DNA from: Nitrososphaerales archaeon
GTDB lineage: Archaea; Thermoproteota; Nitrososphaeria; Conexivisphaerales; UBA164
Assembly (NCBI GenBank): GCA_023256355.1
Contig: JAGDXJ010000008.1
Span: 1-44,007 of the forward strand
Length of the DNA stretch: 44,007 nucleotides
Reading direction: 5' to 3'
This document shows positions 24,393 to 31,399 of this stretch, piece after piece (within the stretch, counting starts at the first letter, position 1; each line of letters opens with the position of its first letter). The notes under the pieces were generated by a model, which saw only the letters and a program-made list of their open reading frames with translations, did no database searches and was not told the origin of the DNA. A program made the translations under genes and the position numbers.

Positions 24393-24814
24393 GGTGGAGT
24401 TATTTTTATAGCTCCAACTGGGCAGGCCGTTTCGCAAGCCATACAGAATATACAGTCTTTTTCTCTTAAGGGGTCAGCTTTATCAGTATAATATTTTGGC
24501 TGTTCTTCTGAACTAAGTGGCCATTTATCATTTCCAGATCCGGATTTTCCAGGATTTAACAACCATTCGAAAACGTTAACAGGGCATACATCCATGCACG
24601 CACCATCAGCTATGCAACAATCAAAGTCTACAGCTACTATACTTCCGTGAATGCCAAGTTTGGTAGGATACGGTTTTCCATCAGCATCTAACCTTTGCTT
24701 ACCTTCCGCAAAAACTTTGTGCCCAGCGTGTTCACCAGTTACTGGATATTCATCGGGTTTTTTCTGAAAATCAGGATCTATTGGTTTTGATTTAAAAGGT
24801 ACAGGTCTCACCAT
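24389..24814 (-). CDS. zfx: Zinc-containing ferredoxin
   Basis: 141 residues, the length of the Thermoplasma/Sulfolobus dicluster ferredoxins. An N-terminal extension holds the zinc-site residues (GEHAGHKV, His29 and His32; GIHGS, His56; an Asp in DKADPL near 111-114). Cluster I is C-x2-D-x2-C-x3-C (Cys67, Asp70, Cys73, Cys77), where Asp replaces one Cys and favours a [3Fe-4S] form; cluster II is CIFCMACETACP (Cys121-Cys131) for [4Fe-4S]. This soluble carrier takes electrons from 2-oxoacid oxidoreductases. Monocistronic; convergent with DUF72 with a 4-base overlap of stops. A promoter lies in the AT-rich 24815-24966 gap. Confidence 0.95.
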   Translation of the reverse strand: MVRPVPFKSKPIDPDFQKKPDEYPVTGEHAGHKVFAEGKQRLDADGKPYPTKLGIHGSIVAVDFDCCIADGACMDVCPVNVFEWLLNPGKSGSGNDKWPLSSEEQPKYYTDKADPLREKDCIFCMACETACPVGAIKITPP

Positions 24815-24966
24815 TTAAGATCACATATAGTATATAGATTATGGTATAAAACGTTTTTGCACAAGTTATTATTTTTGTTCTGCAATTATACATCTAATAC
24901 ATGCAATTTTTTAACGTGCTAAAAATTTAACAATGTTTAAATTTAATCTGAATCGTGAAATGTTAG

Positions 24967-26151
24967 TTGAGTGAAGACCTAAAGAGATTTCTTAGTGTCT
25001 TTGGACCTGCTTGGCTCGTTATGATAGCAGATGTTGACGTAGCTTCTATAATAGAAGGTATTGAAGCTGGCGCAGTATCTGGCGCCATAATGGTTTTGAT
25101 AATGCTAGTTTTGATACCCCCTTTATTTTTTATACAGGATGCAGCAGGCAGGCTGGGCTCTGTTGCTAATGTGGGATTTGGCGAAGCTATAAGAAAGAAA
25201 TATGGGAAAAAATTTTCTATAATACTTTCGCTGCCAATGGCTTTAAGCGACTTTTTAGAGTATCTTGCAGAGTTTGCGGGAATAGCTATAGGGCTCACTC
25301 TTCTGGGATTTCCAGTATGGTTAGGCTTGCTCATCTTTTACTTTATTCATTTAACAGTAGTATTTACAAAAAAGTACCGAGATGCCGAAATAATACTTTT
25401 GCCGCTAAGTTTTCTTCTGGTTGCTACCCTTTTTGTTGAACTTTTTCTTTTTAGACCGGATTTTTCTCTTTTATCGCGTTCACTTCTAACTTTTAAACTA
25501 AACCTTTCATTTTTCTATCTGATAGCTGCAAGTATAGGCGCTGTTATAATGCCGTGGATGCTTTTTTTCCACAGCGGGGCCGATGCAAGGAAAAAGATAG
25601 GTATAAAAAACATGAAATATGAGTCGCTTGAAACTCTAATAGGTTCAATAGTTTCAGAAGTGCTCATGGCGGTAGTTGTTATATACGGCTGGGTTATTTC
25701 TTTCAGAGATCCAAACGCTTCACTGGCTGGAATTTTGTTGTATATACAAAACATGAATTATCTGTTGAAATTGCTTATGGGAATAGGATTTATAGCTTCA
25801 GGCCTTCTGGCCCTAGTTGTAATCTCCATGGCTTCTGCATGGGGTGTTGTTGAAGCTGCAGAATTAAACTCAAAACATTATGCTATAATTTACATAATAG
25901 AGTCTGTCCCTGCATTGCTAATAGCTATCTTGATTAGGGATTACTTGCAACTTATTCTAGGCCTTATGATAATTTATTCTGTACTTTTAATCCCGCTTCT
26001 TATAGTTCTCGGGAAAATTGCTTCAGATTGCAGTTTTATGAAAGGTTTTGCGCTAAAAGGTAAAAGGTTAAGGGTATACTGGATTATGGCTGGTGCAATT
26101 TCAATCGGTGGGATTGTTGGGTTTGCATCTTTTATTTTGAGCTCTTTATAA
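24967..26151 (+). CDS. NRAMP-family divalent metal transporter, atypical metal site
   Basis: 394 residues, about 11 membrane helices. The start is TTG at 24967. NRAMP architecture: helix 1 GPAWLVMIADVDVAS (residues 13-27) and helix 6 IMPWMLFFHSGADARKKIG (about 196-214), the two unwound helices that bind metal. Helix 1 normally reads DPGN and here reads DVAS (Asp24 kept, Asn replaced by Ser27); helix 6 normally reads MPHN and here MPWM. The Met ligand is kept. Proton-coupled manganese/iron import would be the family role; the changed site may alter selectivity. Same strand as coaD, 50 bases upstream of it. Confidence 0.85.
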   Translation: MSEDLKRFLSVFGPAWLVMIADVDVASIIEGIEAGAVSGAIMVLIMLVLIPPLFFIQDAAGRLGSVANVGFGEAIRKKYGKKFSIILSLPMALSDFLEYLAEFAGIAIGLTLLGFPVWLGLLIFYFIHLTVVFTKKYRDAEIILLPLSFLLVATLFVELFLFRPDFSLLSRSLLTFKLNLSFFYLIAASIGAVIMPWMLFFHSGADARKKIGIKNMKYESLETLIGSIVSEVLMAVVVIYGWVISFRDPNASLAGILLYIQNMNYLLKLLMGIGFIASGLLALVVISMASAWGVVEAAELNSKHYAIIYIIESVPALLIAILIRDYLQLILGLMIIYSVLLIPLLIVLGKIASDCSFMKGFALKGKRLRVYWIMAGAISIGGIVGFASFILSSL

Positions 26152-26201
26152 AAGATCAAATATCCAGAAAAAATATTAAGCCATTAAAAGAAAATAAAGG
26201 C

Positions 26202-26672
26202 GTGAAAGTAGCTGTAGGGGGAACTTTCGAAGCTCTGCATGCGGGGCACGTTAAATTATTAAAAAAAGCTCTGGAAATTGGGGATGAGATAATTATAGGA
26301 GTAACATCCGATCAGTTCGTTACAAAAATGGGTAAAAAGATAGAAACGCCGTATCTGGACAGGATACTAAGGGTAAAAGAAAAAATAGATGAAATTTCGC
26401 AAAAAAGCTACAGATTTTACATAGCTTTGCTGGATGATCCATATGGGCCTGTGCTTAAAGAAGAAATAGATTTCATAGTAGTAAGTCCTGAAAGCTTTAA
26501 AAACGCGCTTATAGCAAATATATTAAGGAAAAAGAGCGGGTTTAAACCGATGAATATATATGTAATAAATTTTGTAAAAGCAGAAACAGGAGATAAAATT
26601 TCATCTTCAGACATAAGGAGAGGGAAAATATTACCTGATGGAAAGTCGGTAAGATTAAAGGTTAATCCTTAA
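26202..26672 (+). CDS. coaD: Phosphopantetheine adenylyltransferase, archaeal type
   Basis: Makes dephospho-CoA from phosphopantetheine and ATP. 156 residues, nucleotidyltransferase fold: VGGTFEALHAGHVKLLKKAL (about 5-24) with the HxGH motif, VTSDQFVTKM and the late ISSSDIRRGKI (about 138) matching the ISSTxIR motif. The GTG start at 26202 gives MKVAVGGTF, the expected N-terminus. Convergent with spt5 ten bases downstream. Confidence 0.93.
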   Translation: MKVAVGGTFEALHAGHVKLLKKALEIGDEIIIGVTSDQFVTKMGKKIETPYLDRILRVKEKIDEISQKSYRFYIALLDDPYGPVLKEEIDFIVVSPESFKNALIANILRKKSGFKPMNIYVINFVKAETGDKISSSDIRRGKILPDGKSVRLKVNP

Positions 26673-26682
26673 AATTTCGCTT

Positions 26683-27123
26683 TTAACTTATTGGTTTCAG
26701 GTAAGATGCATCAACGTTTATCTGTATAGGTACGGCTGTTTCTAAAAGCATTATTGTTGCTTCCCTTTTCTCTTTATTAAATCTAAGCACTTTAGCTTTC
26801 ATTCCTTTGAACGGGCCATTTATAACTTCCACTACCTGTTCATTCTGTAAAGATATTTCTTCAGTTTTAGCCTTTATCAACGGTGCTACATCGTTAATGC
26901 TTAGTACTCCTGGTACAATAGACTTGACATTCTTGACATCGCTTATGAGCTTGCTTACAGCTGCCTGATTATCGGCTTCAATGATTAAATATCCTTTCAT
27001 GTTTTCGCTGTGTATTATAGAATATACAGGCAGACTATTCATTTTAGCTCTGCTTAACAAAAGCACAGCTATACTTGATTCTTGTCCACCAACAACCTTT
27101 ACTGCATAAAATTTAGGGCTCAT
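26683..27123 (-). CDS. spt5: Transcription elongation factor Spt5 (archaeal NusG)
   Basis: 146 residues. NGN domain at the N-terminus (MSPKFYAVKVVGGQES; LLLSRAKMNSLPVYSI; GYLIIEADNQAAVSKLI) and a KOW domain at the C-terminus (VVEVINGPFKGMKAKVLRFN, about 95-115). Spt5 binds the RNA polymerase clamp and raises processivity. The frame stays open upstream to 27228, but that stretch is secE in another frame; the ATG at 27123 overlaps the secE TGA (ATGA), so this is the start. Confidence 0.95.
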   Translation of the reverse strand: MSPKFYAVKVVGGQESSIAVLLLSRAKMNSLPVYSIIHSENMKGYLIIEADNQAAVSKLISDVKNVKSIVPGVLSINDVAPLIKAKTEEISLQNEQVVEVINGPFKGMKAKVLRFNKEKREATIMLLETAVPIQINVDASYLKPIS

Positions 27124-27290
27124 CTTAAACTCAGCCAGAAAGCTACCAAGTGTATTATTGTGCCTATTCCGCCTATTAAAAATAAAGCAAGTAGAAAGAG
27201 CTTCAGATAAGCAGATAGTTCTTTCCATGAAGACTTCTTACTGTAGCTTAAAATTTCCTTTACGCTTTTAATAAATTGTGATATACCCAT
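27120..27290 (-). CDS. secE: Protein translocase subunit SecE (Sec61 gamma)
   Basis: A 56-residue protein, MGISQFIKSVKEILSYSKKS then SWKELSAYLK and one C-terminal membrane helix LFLLALFLIGGIGTIIHLVA (residues 31-50), ending FWLSLR. This is the single-helix archaeal SecE of the SecYEG/Sec61 channel: an amphipathic helix with K-rich turn followed by one transmembrane segment. The gene was read directly from the reverse strand, ATG at 27290 to TGA at 27120. The ATGA overlap with spt5 and the order secE-spt5 are conserved in archaea. A TATA-like CTTAAAAAT lies on the minus strand at 27317-27325, about 31 bases before the ATG. Confidence 0.92.
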   Translation of the reverse strand: MGISQFIKSVKEILSYSKKSSWKELSAYLKLFLLALFLIGGIGTIIHLVAFWLSLR

Positions 27291-27354
27291 TAGCCCAACA
27301 ATACTACAAAAATGTAATTTTTAAGCTTTATTAAATAACTTAGAGGATTTATAG

Positions 27355-27640
27355 GTGAACTACCCTGACTGTAAGGCTAGGACTTCCCGGTTCATAGCCG
27401 CGCTTGCTTTCACATTAACCTGCTATTTGAGATCCTGTTTTATCAAACTTCAGCTCGTAAGTTTTTATATCCCGATGTTTTCTCCTGAGAAGCATGTCTT
27501 TTCTTTTAGTCGTACATTATTTCTAGGATTTGGACATCTGTATGTAAAAATAATGCGCTGAAGTCTTCAAAAAACATTTTCATAAGCTATCTACAGCTCA
27601 CGGAAGGAAACTTTCGCCCCCTTAACTACATAAAATTAAA
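27355..27640 (+). repeat. Dispersed repeat family, copy D
   Basis: The longest and best-kept copy. Head GTGAACTACCCTGACTG, CTTCCCGGTTCATAGCCGCG and GCTTGCTTTCACATTAAC; a 24-base block at 27431-27454 identical to copy E; tail ATGCGCTGAAG, AAAAAACATTTTCATAAG, CTATCTACAGCTC, then GGAAGG and CCCCTT arms of the terminal hairpin and TTAACTACATAAAATT. Lies downstream of the secE promoter and ends about 20 bases from the nnrE stop. The 68-codon frame inside is not taken as coding. Confidence 0.7.
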
Positions 27641-27658
27641 GGCTTTTTAAAATAAACT

Positions 27659-28291
27659 TTAAGATTGTTTACTGCTTATCAGAGGTATGCCTATTTCTTT
27701 AACGACTAACTTTCCAACATATTTGTTGTTTAAAAGCCCTGGCTTTACATCGTGTAAAGTTACGGTTATATCAGCTTGAATAGTTTCATTTGCAGCTCTT
27801 CCATTATCTGGGTCCAACCCGCTAGGTACATCAACAGATACTATAAACGCTTGGGATTGATTAATCATTTGAATTGCTGAAGCAAAAGGCTCTTTTACTT
27901 CGCCCTTAATGCCTGTTCCAAAGATTCCATCTACGATTATTTCGCAACCTTTTAATTCGTTTAAAGATAGCTGCTCAGTATGAGCTTTTTTAAGCAACTC
28001 ATAGAGCTTCAGCATCAATACAGCATCTCCTTCTTTTACAGTTCCTCCAATTATATATGTTTCCACATTAAAACCTGAAAGTAACAAATGTCTTGCGGCG
28101 GCTAAAGCATCTCCTCCATTATTTCCTTTTCCGCATATCACGCATATTTTGCCAGTAGTTTTTGGGTCAAATCTTTCTAGAATTACTTCAGAAATAGCTC
28201 TACCTGCATTCTCCATCATCAGTGTTGTCGAAAAACCTTTTTCAGCAGACCACTGTTCAATCTTTCTCATTTCTTCGGTAGTAACAGTCAT
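27659..28291 (-). CDS. nnrE: NAD(P)H-hydrate epimerase domain protein, stand-alone
   Basis: Repairs damaged NAD(P)HX by interconverting its epimers. 210 residues; only the YjeF N-terminal domain. Seen: LMMENAGRAI (about 23-33), ICVICGKGNNGGDALAAARHL (about 47-67; GGDA where GGDG is common), VDGIFGTGIKG (about 119-129) and VSVDVPSGLDPDNG (about 151-164), the substrate-site Asp. The ADP/ATP-dependent dehydratase domain that is fused in many prokaryotes is absent here and would have to be elsewhere. Two bases of spacing place the minus-strand start at 28291 near an AT-rich gap. Confidence 0.9.
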   Translation of the reverse strand: MTVTTEEMRKIEQWSAEKGFSTTLMMENAGRAISEVILERFDPKTTGKICVICGKGNNGGDALAAARHLLLSGFNVETYIIGGTVKEGDAVLMLKLYELLKKAHTEQLSLNELKGCEIIVDGIFGTGIKGEVKEPFASAIQMINQSQAFIVSVDVPSGLDPDNGRAANETIQADITVTLHDVKPGLLNNKYVGKLVVKEIGIPLISSKQS

Positions 28292-28356
28292 ATAATATTA
28301 TAAGAGAATAGTAGAAATTTAAAGATATCTTTAAACAGAACTAGAAAGCGAGGTTT

Positions 28357-29616
28357 TTAAACAGATATTTTGGCATAGTATCCAGAGCCGAATATCTCTT
28401 TTATTGTTTTTTCTGCCGCTTCTCTGTATTCTTTTCTTGAATAAATTCTCATGATGTTATAATAGCCTTGTATGCTTTCAATAACAGGTATATCTGTAAT
28501 TGACATTTCTCTTATTCCTTCTTTTGTCATGATAAGAATGTTTTTTAAATCTTCTCTGTCAAATGACCTAGGAACAGAAGGAACCGTCGGTAGATCTATA
28601 AAAATATTTCCATGCGGAATAGATGCTTTTTCTTCAATCTGTGTAATTAACCGCTCTCTCAGGATTTCTTGATTGAACAGCTTTTCTAAAAACGCGTCCT
28701 TTCCTATGAACGATTCTTCATAAACCAGCTTTAAAAGATTCCTTGCTAGGTAATCTTTTACAAAATTCCTTGCATTTTGTGCTTCTTTTTCTTCAGATTT
28801 AAGAATGGTTACTATAAGCATGTCATCCGTAAGTTCTATATAATTTTTTAAATCCTTTGGATCAGCAAATCCTGTTATGCTGTCATAAAGCTCGATAGCG
28901 TGTCTTAACATTACATCAGCAGCTCTAGATGTTTTATGAAAGTACACTTCTTTAAACATTTCATATCTGGCTATCGTCATGCCTTCAAATGCAGATACCG
29001 CATCTTTTTCGATAGAAAGCTGATTGGTGTATACATGCATTGAATTTATTATTTTCGTGACATTAACTCTGCCATAAATTGCTCCTGTATAATAAGAATC
29101 TCTTTGAATGTAATCCATCAGATCAGCGCTCAACGGTCCTGCTACTATAGCGTTCATGAACGGCTTGTTAGGGTATATGCCATTTGCCAATTGCGCTACT
29201 TCAACTGGGTCATAACCGTATTTTTTTATAACGTCAGATATAGCGCTCTCAGTTATGATCCTTCTGCCTATTTCTTCATGATTTGTTTTGTATTTTTTTG
29301 AAACGGCATCTTCAAACAGATGTGAAAAAGGACCATGCCCAACATCATGTAACAAGCCAGCCACTCTTAATTTTTGTATTTCATCAGATGATATATAACC
29401 CTTGTTTGTTAAAACTTCACCCATTATACCTGCTAAATGCATCGCTCCAAGCGAATGCTCAAAACGCGTATGATTTGCGCTCGGATAAACAAAGTTTGCT
29501 GATGAGAGCTGTTTTATTCTCCTTAATCTTTGAAATTCTGCAGTATCTATGATTTCTCTTTCCATATCGTTAAGCTTAAGCAAACCATAAATTGGATCCA
29601 TTATTTCTATTATCAT
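28357..29616 (-). CDS. HD-domain phosphohydrolase (dGTPase/SAMHD1-like)
   Basis: 419 residues. The HD signature is complete: FVYPSANHTRFEHSLG (His about 49-54), LRVAGLLHDVGHGPFSHLFED (HD about 91-95), and SADLMDYIQRD, the distal Asp. The block LKLND..EREIIDTAEFQRLRRIKQL at the N-terminus is typical of the archaeal/bacterial HD phosphohydrolases related to dGTPase and SAMHD1. Substrate (dNTP or another nucleotide) unknown. The C-terminal 150 residues are helical and charged. It stands alone between nnrE and an MFS gene on the same strand. Confidence 0.88.
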   Translation of the reverse strand: MIIEIMDPIYGLLKLNDMEREIIDTAEFQRLRRIKQLSSANFVYPSANHTRFEHSLGAMHLAGIMGEVLTNKGYISSDEIQKLRVAGLLHDVGHGPFSHLFEDAVSKKYKTNHEEIGRRIITESAISDVIKKYGYDPVEVAQLANGIYPNKPFMNAIVAGPLSADLMDYIQRDSYYTGAIYGRVNVTKIINSMHVYTNQLSIEKDAVSAFEGMTIARYEMFKEVYFHKTSRAADVMLRHAIELYDSITGFADPKDLKNYIELTDDMLIVTILKSEEKEAQNARNFVKDYLARNLLKLVYEESFIGKDAFLEKLFNQEILRERLITQIEEKASIPHGNIFIDLPTVPSVPRSFDREDLKNILIMTKEGIREMSITDIPVIESIQGYYNIMRIYSRKEYREAAEKTIKEIFGSGYYAKISV

Positions 29617-29673
29617 TCGCTTGTAAATATAAAATACGAATTAATATATAAACTAATACAAAAATATTTGCAA

Positions 29674-30882
29674 CTATTTAACACTTAAGGGCTCTGTTTC
29701 AACTTTTCTTGTTTTAGGAAGAAAGATCAAAAGCAAGGAAGAAACTACGCCTAGCATGCCATAAGTTAGCATGGCATAAAAAAACCCAAAAGAGCCGGCA
29801 ATCGGTCCACCTATAATCATCCCTAAAGCTCCACCAAGCATGTTTCCATAACTCCAAACGACGCCGTTTGCTCTGGCAAAAACCTTTTTATCAACGACTT
29901 GGGATACATAACCAAGCAAGTTTGGAAAACCGCTAAAAGCAAAAAAGGCAAAAAGCGCAAAAGATAATAACTGAACATAATAATTCTTTAAATATACAAA
30001 AATAAGGTAAAAAACAGTAGACAAAGACGTAGTCAAAATTACAACAAACCTTCCACCCTTCTGTGATGTTAACCTGCCAAAGTAAGGCTGGCCTATTATT
30101 GCAGTTGCATATGAAATCGTCAGGAAAACTCCTGCAACGTAATGTGATTTATAAAGCTCGAAGAGATAAGTCGGTGCAAAAAGTTGAACCCCTGCAATGA
30201 ACATGGATCTTACAAAAATTATTACAGTAAGAGGAAGCAAGATGTACATGTAAGGCTTTAATGAAGCCATTTCACCCTCGTGGACTAAATTTTTTTCTTG
30301 TTTAAAACTAAACTCTTTTAATCCGTAATATGTAATAAAGCTTAACATTAGCGTAACAATAGATACAGCAAAAAGTCCTTTAGAAACTCCAAGATCGTCG
30401 AAAAGCACAACCAAAACATAAGGAGCAATAGCTCTACCCAGACTTCCCATGGATCCGTTAATGCCTAAAGCTTTAGGAGCTTCATCCTTATCGTATGAAA
30501 GTTGCAAAATAGCGCCTCCTAAAGGATGGTAAAAAGCAAGTCCACTACCCAAGAATAAGGAAGCTATAGAAACGGTCACGTATTTTATAAGAAGACCTGA
30601 AGTGAAAAAAGACAAGATAAAAAATATACCCGATAAGAAAATAAGTAAAAACCCCATAAACATTAATTCAGCATGCTTACCTGTTCTGTCACTTATCCTT
30701 CCTATGGGGGCTCCAAGAAAACCAGATAAAAAGTTGTATACAGCGCCTAGTATACCAATAGCCGTTGCGTTGATCCCCAGACTTAGATAATACATTGAGA
30801 GAACGGGGAAAAGAACGAGAAAGCTATCGTTGATAAAGTGTCCTAAAGATGTAAAGATCAGGATTCTGTTATTTCCTTTCAT
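29674..30882 (-). CDS. MFS transporter, fosmidomycin-resistance-like
   Basis: 402 residues with about 12 helices. N-terminus FTSLGHFINDSFLVLFPVL fits the group of bacterial/archaeal MFS proteins typified by Fsr, where an H-x3-D-motif lies in helix 1. The conserved loop 2-3 motif is present as GAPIGRISDRTGKHAEL (about 55-72). Central charged loop near 190-205. Substrate unknown. A homologue group is also seen at 12295, with a different helix-1 sequence. Confidence 0.85.
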   Translation of the reverse strand: MKGNNRILIFTSLGHFINDSFLVLFPVLSMYYLSLGINATAIGILGAVYNFLSGFLGAPIGRISDRTGKHAELMFMGFLLIFLSGIFFILSFFTSGLLIKYVTVSIASLFLGSGLAFYHPLGGAILQLSYDKDEAPKALGINGSMGSLGRAIAPYVLVVLFDDLGVSKGLFAVSIVTLMLSFITYYGLKEFSFKQEKNLVHEGEMASLKPYMYILLPLTVIIFVRSMFIAGVQLFAPTYLFELYKSHYVAGVFLTISYATAIIGQPYFGRLTSQKGGRFVVILTTSLSTVFYLIFVYLKNYYVQLLSFALFAFFAFSGFPNLLGYVSQVVDKKVFARANGVVWSYGNMLGGALGMIIGGPIAGSFGFFYAMLTYGMLGVVSSLLLIFLPKTRKVETEPLSVK

Positions 30883-30928
30883 TTATGTTATCACTTTTTA
30901 TGAATAAATTACTTATCTATTTATATAT

Positions 30929-31399
30929 TTATAAAAAATTAAAAAGACATCTTTTAAAAAAATCATGATACCTTAATTTTCCTTGGTTGTAAAGAGCATA
31001 CGCTCTTCTTGTTAAAGAATCGGCTTCTTCATTTTCTTCTCTTGGTATCCATTTAAATTCTAAGCTAGAATATTTAGCAATAAGATTATTTGCAGCTTCA
31101 TAATACGGCAAAAGCTTTTTTGACCTGATTTTATATTCTTTTTTGAGCTGTTTTATTACAAGAGCAGAGTCTCCTAAAACGGTTGCATCCTTAGAATACT
31201 TTAATCCTTCTTTTAAACCACAGACAACCCCAGCGTACTCAGCTACGTTGTTCGTGCTCTGTTCCGAGAACGGCCTTGCAGCCAGTCCAAACCCTTCCTC
31301 CAGCTTTTTTCCAGAAGTTTCTTTTATTATATAAGCGTAAGTTGCTATACCACGAGGATTCTTTGGCTCACACAAGCCATCAAAGAATATTAAAATCAA
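30929..31399 (-). CDS. rnhA: Ribonuclease HI
   Basis: Degrades RNA in RNA-DNA hybrids. 156 residues, type 1 RNase H fold. Acidic residues in expected places: LIFFDGLCEP (Asp7), NNVAEYAGV (Glu about 54), LGDSALV (Asp about 77) and ENEEADSLTR (Asp about 127). The first segment has Pro-rich GLCEPKNPRG in place of the usual DGS..N.GP.G, as in archaeal/Sulfolobus-type enzymes. Its ATG overlaps the polB stop (4 bases), so it is coupled to DNA polymerase. Confidence 0.9.
   Translation of the reverse strand: MILIFFDGLCEPKNPRGIATYAYIIKETSGKKLEEGFGLAARPFSEQSTNNVAEYAGVVCGLKEGLKYSKDATVLGDSALVIKQLKKEYKIRSKKLLPYYEAANNLIAKYSSLEFKWIPREENEEADSLTRRAYALYNQGKLRYHDFFKRCLFNFL

Noticed and set aside
26683-27228. 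Long form of Spt5 with 35 extra N-terminal residues
   Set aside because: The extra part is secE in another frame; the ATGA overlap and the NGN N-terminus give the start at 27123.
27355-27561. 68-codon frame in repeat copy D and the 76-codon frame at 18292-18522 in copy C
   Set aside because: The frames do not align with each other although the repeat does, so they are chance open frames.
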